Of a stretch of DNA of 64,000 nucleotides, positions 34,926-44,959 are shown piece by piece; positions within the stretch are counted from its first letter, which is position 1; each line of letters opens with the position of its first letter. A program made the position numbers and the translations under genes. The stretch lies in NCBI GenBank assembly GCA_963971405.1, contig OZ020485.1, positions 15,686,001 to 15,750,000 of the forward strand. The letters run 5' to 3'. The notes beneath the pieces were generated by a model. That model ran no database searches. It was given only the letters and a program-made list of their open reading frames with translations, and was not told the DNA's origin. This DNA is from Psococerastis gibbosa (taxonomy: Eukaryota > Arthropoda > Insecta > Psocodea > Psocidae).

Positions 34926-34940
34926 CCAAACCCGGCACTG
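34926..34940. repeat. hAT right terminal inverted repeat
   Basis: CCAAACCCGGCACTG, the exact reverse complement of the left end, followed directly by the TSD GTGTGGAC. Confidence 0.95.
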
Positions 34941-35172
34941 GTGTGGACTAGTGGTATGCATGTCGATAAGTAAACTCCCAATTATAATAATGAATATGCA
35001 ACAACATTAAATTGGTTGCCATGTTCATGTAGATAATTTAGCAATTTGGACTATGCAGTTCAAGATAAGATGTTCAGTGTTTTTTTTTTTTTTGAACAAG
35101 CTCGAAATGTCTTCATCGAAATGCAGGAAGTACTGCGGTTGTACCTTTAAGTTTGCGAATAGTGAAATGTTA

Positions 35173-36049
35173 TTGCTTTCCAATTTATACGTAGTATAAG
35201 GAAAGCTTTGCGACGGTCGAAATTTTCGATTCCGAGATTTCAACGGATTTACACGTTTTGAGGTCCCAGGAACCCAAAAAAGTGATTTTTATGAAATGTC
35301 TGTCTGTCTGTCGTTCTGTCTGTCTGTCGGTCTGTCTGTGCGTCGATTTCCGGGCAAACTACTCGGTCGATCTTGATGAAATTCGGCATGTAGGTTCACA
35401 AAAATCATACCTCGGAACAATTGTTTTTATTTTGGGCTAACTTAATTTAGGGGGGGGGGGTTTATTCTGAAAAAAATCCATAAAAACGTCTAAAAAAATT
35501 ATTTCTCAAAAACGGCTCCAACGATTTCTTTTAAATTCACATATATTGTAGTCGTTATTAATATTAACGAAATGCGTGGGGTCGCTTGTCCCTTGATAGG
35601 TTGCTTCTGGGGGTAAAAAAATAAAAATAACTAAATTTTAATGAAAAATGACTAAAAAATAATTTTTCTGCGAAACCTTTCTATCGATGGTTTCTACCTT
35701 CAGGCATGTTTTAGGTGTTAAATTGAGTAACGAAACCGGACAGGTTGCTTTCCCAGAAAAGTATTTGATTTGGTAAAAAAAATGTTTTTTTTAAATAAAG
35801 ATAGAAAATTCACGCTCAAATGCATTGCGTGCCCTGCCAGTATTGCTGAGTGGTAATGTGTTGGTCTGACTTATCTAGAATTTACCTCACCTCCAGTGAC
35901 GTCAGGTGGACAACCCCCCCCCCCCCAACCCCCCGAGATATCGGAAATTTAACCATAGGAAAATTATTTACCATGAAATTACTCATTTTCTCTATCTACT
36001 AATTTTGATAAATCGGAAAGCATGTTCGAGTAAACTCTGACCGGTTCTT
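35173..36049 (+). mobile_element. Repeat A copy 2, full length
   Basis: Carries every block: 5' hairpin (TTGCTTTCCAATTTATACG with GTATAAGGAAAGC), (GTCT)n near 35297-35340, core CGTCGATTTCCGGGCAAACT, body ending TCCAGTGACGTCAGGTGGAC and a poly-C run. The 3' terminus is TAAATCGGAAAGCATGTTCG then AGTAAACTCTGACCGGTTCTT. The 5' TGCTTTCCAATTTA and the 3' TAAATCGGAAAGCA are short subterminal inverted repeats. Confidence 0.8.
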
Positions 36050-36084
36050 AATTTATGTGTTCCCAATCGTTCTATTTGGAATGG

Positions 36085-36960
36085 ATGGATGGACTTTGAC
36101 ACAAGCAGCAAGCTATGGAGAACAGAATCAGTACATTTGAAATGTGGGTATACAGACGATTGCAGCGCATATCGGCCTGGGGAGTTCATGTCACTAATGC
36201 AGGGGGTCCTGATAGCTACTGAAGCCGAGTTGCTGCTGCACGGTCCAACTTGCCCCCCCCCCCCCCCCCGCCTCGAGCATTGTAAGACGTGGTTCATACT
36301 TCATGGTCCCCTTTTAGCTTTGTAAAATCTACAGCTATACTTTACTACTATTAAAATGCGTAAAACCATGCTATTTTGCTCTTATATTTTCAATTTTTTC
36401 TTATCCTGCCTGATGACGTCATAAGGTCTACTTAGTTTGGCCCCCGCCGTCATTCTATAACTCTACGCCTCTGTGACGAGAAACGAAAAGTAGGTAATAA
36501 TAATAATCCTAGGGAAGGACAGACTCCCAGACAGGTTCCCGGTAGACGAATATTGTCCTGGTTGAATAACCAAAGACATAGAAAAAATTAAATTACTCGT
36601 GACTTCGTGGTGTTTGATGTCAATAAACAAACAAAAACAAAAACTTAATGTTTTAGAAAAACTTGTTATAACTACTATAACTAGAATTAGTAAAACCAAA
36701 TAATCGTTAAAAAATTAACTTTGTCTAAGAAACCCACTGTTGTATATAAAACCCTGATCGCTTTTGACAAGAACTGCCATCTACAAAGGGAAACCCACTA
36801 GCGCAGTTACTCCTTCTCTGCGATTTGAGACTTGCTCAACTTGAGGAGACGATGCAAACCTGAAGCAGGGGTTTGGCAAGAGAATAGCAGCAGCAGTCTC
36901 CAAGGTCCTAATTGCTAATCTTCGACAGGAAGGGCATTTTAAAGAAGGAGAAGATAGTCA
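36085..36960 (+). pseudogene. LINE-X remnant, rearranged
   Basis: LINE-X segments occur at 36085-36240 (AATCAGTACATTTGAAATGTG, CTACTGAAGCCGAGTTGCTG), 36474-36565 (GTGACGAGAAACGAAAAGTAG, GTCCTGGTTGAATAACC) and 36840-36950 (AGCAGGGGTTTGGCAAGAGA, GCAGTCTCCAAGGTCC). They are separated by a C-run-bearing insert (about 36250-36470) and by a foldback half (36578-36757). No usable frame remains. Confidence 0.6.
36578..36757. mobile_element. Half of the foldback element seen at 7519
   Basis: AGAAAAAATTAAATTACTCG, AAAAACTTGTTATAA, GTTAAAAAATTAACTTTGTC and AAGAAACCCACT match the left arm of 7519-7850. The right arm is absent. It lies inside a LINE-X copy. Confidence 0.65.
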
Positions 36961-36973
36961 TGTTACCCATTAG

Positions 36974-37009
36974 CATTGAATATATAACACTAGAGTTATA
37001 TATTCAATG
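36974..37009. mobile_element. 36-bp palindrome flanked by CCATTAG repeats
   Basis: Arms CATTGAATATATAAC and its reverse complement surround a 6-base centre. CCATTAG precedes (36967-36973) and follows (37010-37016). A second 36-bp copy with the same layout is at 61195-61230. Confidence 0.55.
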
Positions 37010-37049
37010 CCATTAGTAATGGGTCATTATTATTATTTTTTTTTTTTGT

Positions 37050-37212
37050 ATAAAAGATAAATCGCTTATTAACAATTTAATGAATGTATCCGATTGACCT
37101 TTTCAGTCGCCTCTGTAGGTTATTACCCGTGATGAGTACGACACGTCTCCGATTGCATGGCGTGTAAAGACTCGCACAAGTGCAAGCACGTTACCACCTG
37201 GCCATCGAAGTC
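37050..37212 (-). mobile_element. SINE-B copy
   Basis: AAATCGCTTATTAACAATTT, TGTATCCGATTGACC, CTCCGATTGCATGGCGTG and GTTACCACCTGGCCATCG in minus-strand order. Complete by comparison with 21765-21945. Confidence 0.65.
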
Positions 37213-37295
37213 AGAATAAACCCTGGCGCCTTGAAAAATTTCCGTATCATGTCGAGGGTGGAACCTCGTCCTTCCATCCCATAGTCCATTACTCT

Positions 37296-37491
37296 CAAGA
37301 CCGTAGGCAAGGGGGGGGGGGGTTCATGGGGGTGCAACCCCCCCCCCCCCCCCCCCCCCGAAATGAAATGACTTCATACTAGATAGAATCGGATTTTGAA
37401 AGGGAAAAAAAAGGAAAAATAAAAACCACTATTTAATACGCAATGCAATTTCTAACCCCCCCCCCCGAAAAAAATCCTGGCTACGGCCTTG
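37296..37491. mobile_element. hAT MITE, perfect 8-bp TSD
   Basis: Starts CAAGACCGTAGGCAAG and ends CTGGCTACGGCCTTG. The flanks are ATTACTCT at 37288-37295 and 37492-37499. Long G and C runs lie just inside the left end and a C run inside the right end. Interior ACTAGATAGAATCGGATTTT is shared with 51819-51991 and 60741-60915, so these three are one family. Confidence 0.9.
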
Positions 37492-37499
37492 ATTACTCT

Positions 37500-38532
37500 A
37501 CTAACTAGACTATTCCTGTAGTCAATAGCAATACAATACTAGTCAATATTGTGAAATCTCATATCCGCAATGACCGCTTCCGGAGGAAACTGTCAGCAAA
37601 CTTATTTCTAGAAGTTTCCGCTTAGTTCCCTTCAGTTTTTGTTAAAACCATGAAAATTAGAAAAGTTTTCCCTGAATTGTATAATTGTATAGGTATAGCT
37701 ACTCAATGGTCTGATCAATGAAAGTAGTCCAGTCATATTATAGTTTCAGTTTTCCTATCCTTGCTTTCCTTTCACGGGGGGGGGGGGGGGGGGGAATTTA
37801 TTACGCTGATTTAATCGTCGATACTACATATTCCTATTTTGTCCCCCCCTCCAAAATGGGCTGGATCCGTCCCTGTCCAGGATTGGGAGTGGCTACTGTC
37901 AACAGGCTAAGATAAGCTAAGGTGAATAATACGAAAGGAATGTCAAACTGTCACACCTGAACCGAATTTACCGCCATTTTTCCTTGATTACGGCGGCACC
38001 AAGAGAACAACAAAAAAATTCGAACACCCGACTCCCCAGGCGGAGCGATCGGGAATTTTTTGGGCAAAGATCCGAATATCATTGTGTACAAATGGCGTTA
38101 AAGGTGTGACGGATGGGCGGTTGCACGGTGTGGTGGTGGGCCTCAATATTCATCAACCCAGGGATTAAGACCGTTCATAATTTAAGAATCGGTACCGCGT
38201 ATCAGCAGTTGGTAGAGAACTAGATAGGGATGCACGCGGGACGAAACGGGACGCTGAAAGAGATAGCAGTTTTTTCTACGGGACGGGGCTATGGATTTGG
38301 AAGCCTGAGGCAGGAAAAGGGGGAAATGAAAAGCGAGACATTTTGCATTGGAGGAGAAGAATTACAAAATGGCTAGGTTGGCCTGAAATTTGTTATCAGA
38401 CTAAATTTTCAAGAGTTCGAATGTAAATAAGGAAACAGAGGAGCGAACTCTCTGAAGAATAATTCCATAATTCCCGCCCCCTTTGCATTCAAAAATGTAA
38501 GCCTACAAACTAACTAATGAGAGTTATGATAG
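37500..38532. other. Unassigned, with a G-run MITE-like end
   Basis: 37777-37795 is a G run and 37858-37876 reads TGGATCCGTCCCTG, which looks like the right end of a hAT MITE in the 51819 orientation, but the left end is not found. TCACACCT (37951) and AGGTGTGA (38102) form a weak inverted pair. No gene. Confidence 0.4.
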
Positions 38533-38600
38533 GACTTGTATATATCTGTACTTGGTTAAGTCATGCTATCGACTGTTACATTGGTAAGCTTGTCTCAGCC
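38533..38600 (+). repeat. Repeat D, short copy
   Basis: GACTTGTATATATCTGTACT, TTGGTTAAGTCATGCTATCG and GGTAAGCTTGTCTCAGCC match 41398-41560 and (reversed) 56400-56545. Confidence 0.55.
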
Positions 38601-38680
38601 AGTCCTAAATAACCTACTTTCTTATCCGTATATATTGGAAAGCATTTATGTTCGAAATCCTTGTGGTCGTATACCTGATA

Positions 38681-39092
38681 CAGGGACGCCGAGTTTTAAA
38701 AATTCTGGGGGGGGGGCAAGAATTAGGTACTCTGGAAAGTATTAGGAAAATGCATTGGTAATTGGTTATACTTAAAATAACTATAATGCAGAAAGCATTG
38801 ACTGACGTACACCCGCTCTTTCTATAAAATTATTTACTAAAGCCTTTATATCAAAAATCATTCGAAAGTTGGCTATACGAACAAAATTGGCGCGGAAAAG
38901 TTTCTAAAAGTTGGTGCGGTGCAAATGCCAAATTATGTGATTTATTTTTATCTTAATGTTTGAAATATAAGGGAGACAAACAAATAAACTGCACTAAGGG
39001 TTCTTTGCTTCTGGGGGGGGGGGGCGCTGCCCTCCCAGAAACTAGTCTGCGGGGGCAAGATGGACCGTGCTCCCGCCAAGTCGGCGTCCCTG
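38681..39092 (+). mobile_element. hAT-like non-autonomous element, TIR CAGGGACGCCGA
   Basis: Perfect 12-base TIRs CAGGGACGCCGA and TCGGCGTCCCTG bound 412 bases. The right flank is GTCGTATG. The similar GTCGTATA lies on the left but is separated from the TIR by 7 bases (CCTGATA). A G run sits inside each end. A second copy runs on the minus strand at 49324-49696, and 62480-62525 resembles its right end. Confidence 0.7.
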
Positions 39093-39284
39093 GTCGTATG
39101 AGTTGCCTATTAGTAAAAGAAATCCTGTCCACCTAGGTCGATTTTTCAGAAACCGCAAAAAACTGCTGTGCCGCAACGCCATGAGGTATAACATTACAGG
39201 TTTTAAAGCTAATTTTAACAGTATTAGAATTGCTTTTGCGTCTCAATATCTGATTCATCGGATAGAGTATTGAAAAATAAAAAA

Positions 39285-39460
39285 AATGGCGCGAATATCT
39301 CTAAACTGAAAAAATGGAGAGGAATGCCTTTGCTAATAGGCAACTCATATTTCAACTTTTTGAGGCCAGCCGCCACGTCTCCTATGACCAGCCATTGAAA
39401 AATCGTGGCAGGTTGCCCCGGACATTTTTGTCACATCTCTCCTATTTAAAACTCTATAGT
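39285..39460. repeat. MITE-F relative
   Basis: CACATCTCTCCTATTTAAAACTC and CCAGCCATTGAAAAATCG match the right half of 29715-29887 and 19355-19508. ATGAGTTGCCTATTAG (39098) and CTAATAGGCAACTCAT (39333) form a 16-base perfect inverted pair spanning the left part, perhaps ends of another element. Confidence 0.4.
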
Positions 39461-40561
39461 TTTACCCTGCAAGTATCATTAGGAATGAACTCGAGAGGTA
39501 AGTACCAACTTTTTCCTTCAATACGGCTGTCTTTGTCTGTATATAATTTAAAGTCATCCAATGATGGCTACACAACAATGTCACTGCTGATTGTCAAATT
39601 TATCACATATCATGTCAAATTTTTCACTCACTTCATATTATTTTTAGTCTTTTAGAACCTATTCTCTTTTCAATCAAATAATGACTGATTGAGTCGGAAA
39701 TAAAAAAAATGACAGATACCGAAATGTATTTTTATTTTTCCGCTATAATTCCCTATTTTTTCTTTCTTTTTATTGGATGGATGTGTTCATGTTAGTTGAT
39801 ATTCTTCTATTCCAAGATATATTGAATAGAAGGGTTGAAGTAGTCTAACATGACAGTTGAAATTAGTTTAAAAGGAAAAAAATAAATTAAAAAAAGTGGA
39901 AGAGTGAAGGGGTTGGGGTGAAAATTGAATGTCTCACGTAGGCTTGCTTATTGGAGATGTTTTTTTTATAACTTTTTCCCGAAGTAATAGTTTGTAGCCT
40001 AGAAATTTCTTTTGCCTTAAGTTAGTCTACAATGCAACCTATCTGTAACTTCCACACTATCATAAAGGCTCGAAATGGACCCAAATGGAAATAACGACAG
40101 TAAGTTTGTTTCCGTCTTTCTTCTTGACTGTATTGAAGCTCAGTGACCTTGGCCCTTGCTTAATTCTCCTGTGACTCTTAGCATAAACCAATTTCACAAG
40201 GCATAACGGCCTTAGGGCAATAAATGACACATCATAGAGTAGAAGAAATGTTCATCTACATTTTGATATGAAGTCACTAACAGTACCAATTAGCCAGTTT
40301 TGGAAATTCTTTGACCTGACATCCTCTGGGTGCGTTATTTTCTGCATATTATCAAGTTCAATGACTTTTGCCGACTGGAATATGAAAGTCACTACTTCAT
40401 GCACATCAAAGCCTGGAAGAACATTCTTTTACTTTATGACATCTCATTTATGGCTTCAATTTTTTGAAAAATTGAATATTTATTTACACCCGAAACGTTT
40501 TCCCCCTGATGGTTTGTCTCTTAATTTTTGTTGGTTGCCAGTTACGACTTACTAGACTTAG
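39461..40561. other. Unassigned
   Basis: Open frames of 95-113 codons here are not recognisable. No gene supported. Confidence 0.35.
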
Positions 40562-40800
40562 GTAGGCGCATCCAACCCGGGGGACTTTTGGCCGCTGCAT
40601 CTCGGACGAACTTCCGCCGCTAGCTTCCATGGAAGCTGCAGTCTGTGCCCGTGGCGTGCATATCTTCTAGCACTTGGTCCATCTATCCGAGCCTTGGCCT
40701 ACCGGGCCGCCTAGGGTGGTTGAAGGTGTCTTCAAAAACTAGCTTCGGCATGTTTGTCGCCTGCATACAGTGCACATGACCCAGCTATTGGATTACGTTC
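40562..40800 (-). pseudogene. Probable LINE 3' fragment, GC-rich
   Basis: A GC-rich island of conspicuously different composition. GGCCTACCGGGCCGCCTAGG followed by GGTTGAAGGTGTC, and a CACATGACCCAGC end, resemble reverse-strand LINE ORF2 tails ('GRPR', 'GHV'). The frame is broken, so the call rests on composition and short matches. Confidence 0.4.
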
Positions 40801-41173
40801 CGCCTCTACCTCTACTAACCGCTTCTGACTGAAATATACAGTGATTGTACCCTATAGCCTACTATTCAGATATTTCCTCGCTCTGACTAAAAGTAAATTT
40901 ATGGACCAAGAGTCACTAATTCCCAGCAGTAATACCATCCGTCAGGTACAGGTATACAGCTAGCTAAAGGGGCATTTCACGCAACGTTTATGAGAAAATT
41001 ATGGAGCTCTTAAATACAAGATTTACGGGGGCAACTGTGCAAATTAATTTTATGCCAACAGATATTTACGGTAAATTTGCGAAATGGGTTTATTTTATAG
41101 AACTGATTGCTTTGATGGTTTTCTAACCGTACGAGTAATTCTGCCGGTCCTTTATTTGTGCAGTGTGCGCCAG
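40801..41173. other. Unassigned
   Basis: No feature supported. Confidence 0.4.
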
Positions 41174-41181
41174 CTCCAGTT

Positions 41182-41372
41182 CAATGGGGGGGGGGGGGGG
41201 GCAGGTGGGGTCATGACCCCCCAAAATGAGTAAATTTATATGATAGTAAAAATTTTTTTATAAATTGAACAAAACTCAAATTGTCAAGAAAAAAAATTAC
41301 CTTTTAAACTTAAATAAAACTTGTGACCCCCCCCCTCAAAAAAAAAAAAAAATTCCGCTGAATCCGTTCTTG
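41182..41372. mobile_element. hAT MITE, perfect 8-bp TSD
   Basis: Bounded by CTCCAGTT at 41174-41181 and 41373-41380. The right end reads GAATCCGTTCTTG, a variant of the GGATCCGTCCCTG end seen elsewhere. The left end is overrun by a G run (41187-41202). C and A runs lie inside the right end. Confidence 0.85.
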
Positions 41373-41397
41373 CTCCAGTTGATAAAGAACTGAACTT

Positions 41398-41560
41398 TCA
41401 ACTCTTATCTGTGTTTGGTTAAGTCACGCTTTCGCCTGTTACATTGTCTCAATGGTAAGCTTATTGTCTCAGCTTGTCCATTATCGCTTGTAGCCGGTGT
41501 AGGTTGACATCGAGGACGTATACTAACTTAGTGGTTTGCCAACGGCCAAAATTGCATACA
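41398..41560 (+). repeat. Repeat D, longest plus copy
   Basis: Holds TTTGGTTAAGTCACGC, ATGGTAAGCTTATTGTCTCA, GCTTGTCCATTATCGC and GTTTGCCAACGGCCAAAA. Copies at 38533 and 56400 share subsets. No pol III boxes or TIR recognised. Confidence 0.55.
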
Positions 41561-41599
41561 GAAACTATATAAATAACCCAAAATCTATGGGGTTTGTAT

Positions 41600-41700
41600 G
41601 GGTACTTACTTACAGAGGCGACTGAAAAGACCAGTCGTAAGCATTCGTAAAATTGCTTGTAGGCTATTAGCGATTAATGATTAGCCGATTAATCTTGTAT
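41600..41700 (+). mobile_element. SINE-B, 3' half
   Basis: TTACTTACAGAGGCGACTGA, AAGCATTCGTAAAATTGC and TTAGCGATTAATG match the distal half of SINE-B on the plus strand. The head is missing (5' truncated). Confidence 0.5.
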
Positions 41701-43349
41701 GTATTAAATTAAAAATATATATATATTAGTGCTGTTTTTTCAGCTGTAAATTGGACGCTTTATGTCAATTTACCTCCCAGGTAGCTTTTAAATACCCATT
41801 ACCCATACAAGTAGCCAATAAAGAAGCCAATCGGCATAAACGTAAAGTAGCCTATTTACATTATGCTCCCATCCACCGCATTAGTAGACCTTTTCAGCCG
41901 TTTTTCGTACATTACATACTATAAATTCATTGAATACAAATGCTGACTTTTTGATTTAGCCACCAGGACCCAGGGGTCCCGCCCGCAGGCCCTTCTGCAC
42001 CCCTTCCTCTCGGCACAGCATGATTCCACCGCCTTCTAAAGCTTCATCTCAGCTGTAGATGCTGCGTGTAATGTCCCCTTCCGTCATGGCTACGTGTCCT
42101 TTGTTATACTTTGTTAGTTCGTAAACATCGCGGCTGTCGGCTCCTTTGACTACTACCATTTAAATCCAACAGAAGAAGTGTTAAATTTGAAGGATGACTG
42201 GTCTCATTCCACGACGGAATCTTTTTTTCTCTCTCTCTTTTTGAATTGAAACGGGTACTTTGTCCGAAATTCCGCGAAGCCGCCGCCAATAGGTTGTGGC
42301 CTACAAGCTAAGAATGTGAATGTAGGAAAGTAGCTAGAAGTCTTTGACTCGGACTTAGATTCTCTTAGACTCTGCCGTCATTCTGTCAAGCTCTAACTCC
42401 TTTCCGGCCCTATTATCACTCGTAATTTGACAAAATGTTTCTGTGGACACTGCCTCCCTCCCCTTCCTTGCCAACTGGTCGTGTTTTTCTCAGCCAATGA
42501 AGGTAAGAGTAAGGTACCGATTAGGAAGGCTTCTAACCTTTTCCTCATGAAGCAAATCTTTCTATTTATTAATTCAGTCATGTGATCTGCGAGTTCCCCT
42601 GTTGTTGTCGATATACCATGTAGAAGGCAAGGCCATAGTCGGGTAGCTTCCCCCCTCCCCAAAATATTTGCAGCACACGCACGAGATAGAATAAATATAT
42701 TGAGATTACTTCACCTCAGGTGACGTCAGATGGATCCTCCCTCCGATAAAATTTCTAGCTACAGCCCTGGTAGAAGGCAATCTTAAAAATGTTTGGGTGT
42801 GGTGACCTTTTATCCGATACATTTCCAACTGTTCCACTCTCATTAAACTAATAAAAGACAATACCTCCTTACCACAAAGAATTTACCGTCAAACAAATTA
42901 CCCACATCGGAACAAAAGAACCAATAGAAAATGGAAGAAATACCTCTTCCAATACTCAAAATGATGTTAACCCCCAATTTAACTAATGTTAGTCAATTTG
43001 TATGGGTAAATCCCGGAGGTATTACATGGAGCGTGGGTAGGTAAGCCAAGTATAGGTGTAGTATAGAGTAATTGACGCGTTCGTGACTCCTGGTTCGTAC
43101 CTGATGAGTTTCAGTTGGATGTTGTTCTAACTAATGGTTCTAAATCTATAATATCGATCATTGGGAATCACCTTCGTAATGCTTTGAGCTCGCCGATGGC
43201 TAAAGTACCCTGGAGTATAGCTGTCAAGCTTTGCTAAAAGGTAGGGAAAGTATCGAAGGGTGAACTCTCTCCTCACCTTCCTCTTCTTTGGACTTTGCAG
43301 CCCACAGCACTCCTCCCGCCATCAAACCAATCGGGCCTACCCCGGGCAA
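41701..43349. other. Unassigned
   Basis: CTCAGGTGACGTCAGATGGA near 42716-42735 resembles the 3' body of repeat A. No gene. Frames of 60-90 codons are not recognisable. Confidence 0.4.
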
Positions 43350-44481
43350 CAGTGCCGGGTTTGGCTTTGGAGAGCCATGGCCCCAGGGCCCCCACAGAAA
43401 AGGGACCTCCACAAAAAGTCACAAAATAAAGAACCGGTCCGAGTTTACTCGAATATGCTTTCCAATTTATCAAGTAGTAAAGTAGTAGCTAGAGAAAATG
43501 ATTAATTTCATGTTAAATAATTTTCCTATAGTTAAATTTCGGGCATCTCGGGGGGGGGGGGGAGGGGGGGGGGTTTCCACCTGACGTCACTGGAGGTGAG
43601 GTAAATTTTAGATAGGTCAGACCAACAAATTATACAACACAGCAATAATGGCAGGGCACGCAATGCATTTGACCGTGAATTTTCTATCATTTTTACAAAA
43701 AACTTTTTTTTTTTTCAACAAAACCAAATAGGTTTTTGGGAAAGAAACCTGTCCGGTTTCGTTACTCAATTTAACACCTAAAATATGCCTGAAGGTAGAA
43801 ATCATCGATGGAAAGGTTTCACAGAAAAATTATTTTTTAGTCATTTTTCATTAAAATTTAGTAATTTTTATTTTTTTACCCCCAGAAGCAAACTATCAAG
43901 GGGCAAGCGACCCCCCGCATTTTGTCAATATTAATAACGACTACAATATATGTGGATTTAAAAGAAATCGTTGGAGCCGTTTTGGAGAAATAAGTTTTTT
44001 AGACGTTTTTTATGAGTTTTTTGAACATAAACCCCCCCTCCCAATTGAGTTAGCCCAAAATAAAAAAAACATTCCTGAGGTATGATTTTTGTGAACCTAT
44101 ATGCCGAATTTCATCAAAATCGACAGAGTAGTTTGCCCGGAAATCGACGCACAGAGAGAGCGACAGACAGAGCGACAGACAGACATTTCGTAAAAACCAC
44201 TTTTTTGGGTTCCTGGGGCCTCAAAACGTGTAAATCCGTTGGAATCTCGGAATCAAAAATTTCGACCATCACAAAGCTTTCTTTATTGGAAATTGGAAAG
44301 CAAAAATTACAACAGATTAAAAAACCAAAACAAATAAACTTGTCTAAATAATTTGACTGGAATTGTGATTGATAGTGAAATATCCGTCTAAGCCAAATGG
44401 GTACATAGGACAGCCCTGCCCGAGAAAGTGCCCCCACACAATTCCAGCCCACGGGCCCCCACAAGGCCAAAACCGGCACTG
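43350..44481. mobile_element. Non-autonomous hAT, relative of the intact element
   Basis: Left end CAGTGCCGGGTTTGGCTTTG and right end CCAAAACCGGCACTG match the intact hAT at 31113. CCGGGCAA flanks both sides (43342-43349, 44482-44489), a perfect 8-bp TSD. The right subterminal region keeps CCCACGGGCCCCCACAAG. There is no transposase. Most of the interior is a repeat A copy (43431-44303) that inserted into it. Without that insert the element is only about 260 bp. Confidence 0.92.
43431..44303 (-). mobile_element. Repeat A copy 3, nested in a hAT element
   Basis: Minus orientation, starting GAACCGGTCCGAGTTTACTC (its 3' end) and finishing GGAAATTGGAAAGCAA (its 5' end). The (GTCT)n array is present as AGACAGAGCGACAGACAGAC. 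Comparing its flanks with the unoccupied relative at about 60215-60240 shows that insertion added at most about 3 duplicated bases. Confidence 0.8.
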
Positions 44482-44489
44482 CCGGGCAA

Positions 44490-44959
44490 CGCTAAGTGGA
44501 AACATCTAGCGGCTGACTAATCCTTTCACCACCGAGAAGAGACCGAAGACTTCCACGACCTTTGGATGTGCACTGACTATGGCGTCAGGACTCAGGTTGG
44601 CAGAACACTGAGCTCAAAAACTAGGAGTCTCTACCTCGGACACGAAAAAGTAAAGTCTTCCAGTCAGTCCAGTCATCTCGGTTTTGGTCCATCATCCACG
44701 AACTCCCAACCTCCGAGAAGGAGGCCGGTTTCTAATTGTAATTCATCCTTCCAGCGGCTTCGTGGGCTTGTGAACGTCCCTTTAGTCGTCTTCCCATCAT
44801 GCTTGCTTGTGCATTATGTTTGGCATCCAGTCTTCTGGAATTCTCACAACGTATCCCAGATTCCCAGCCATCTTTTCAAAACGGACTGTCTTCTCCATTT
44901 CTCTCACTCTTATTTCTCTCATTTCTCTCACTCTTATCCGGAATACGGTTTCTAGTGTT
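44490..44959. other. Unassigned
   Basis: A 129-codon frame (44566-44955) is not recognisable as a protein. CTCACTCTTATTTCTCTCAT forms a short direct repeat near 44904-44935. Confidence 0.35.

Larger units (their letters stand above)
31113..34940 (+). mobile_element. Complete autonomous hAT transposon
   Basis: The ends are CAGTGCCGGGTTTGG (left) and its exact reverse complement (right), a 15-bp perfect TIR. The flanks carry GTGTGGAC at 31105-31112 and again at 34941-34948, a perfect 8-bp TSD. Both subterminal regions are rich in GGGCCC/CCCCCAC blocks, candidate transposase-binding sites. Inside is one two-exon gene with no stop or frameshift. Total length is 3,828 bp. Three shorter relatives occur in the same window. 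The identical TSDs and open gene suggest a recent insertion. Whether it is still active cannot be told from sequence. Confidence 0.95.

Noticed and set aside
37777-37880. Another hAT MITE ending GGATCCGTCCCTG
   Set aside because: The right end is convincing, but the left end is lost in a G run and the flanks do not match.
37951-38109. DNA element with TCACACCT ends
   Set aside because: Only eight terminal bases pair cleanly, with a 10-base offset further in, and no TSD was found.
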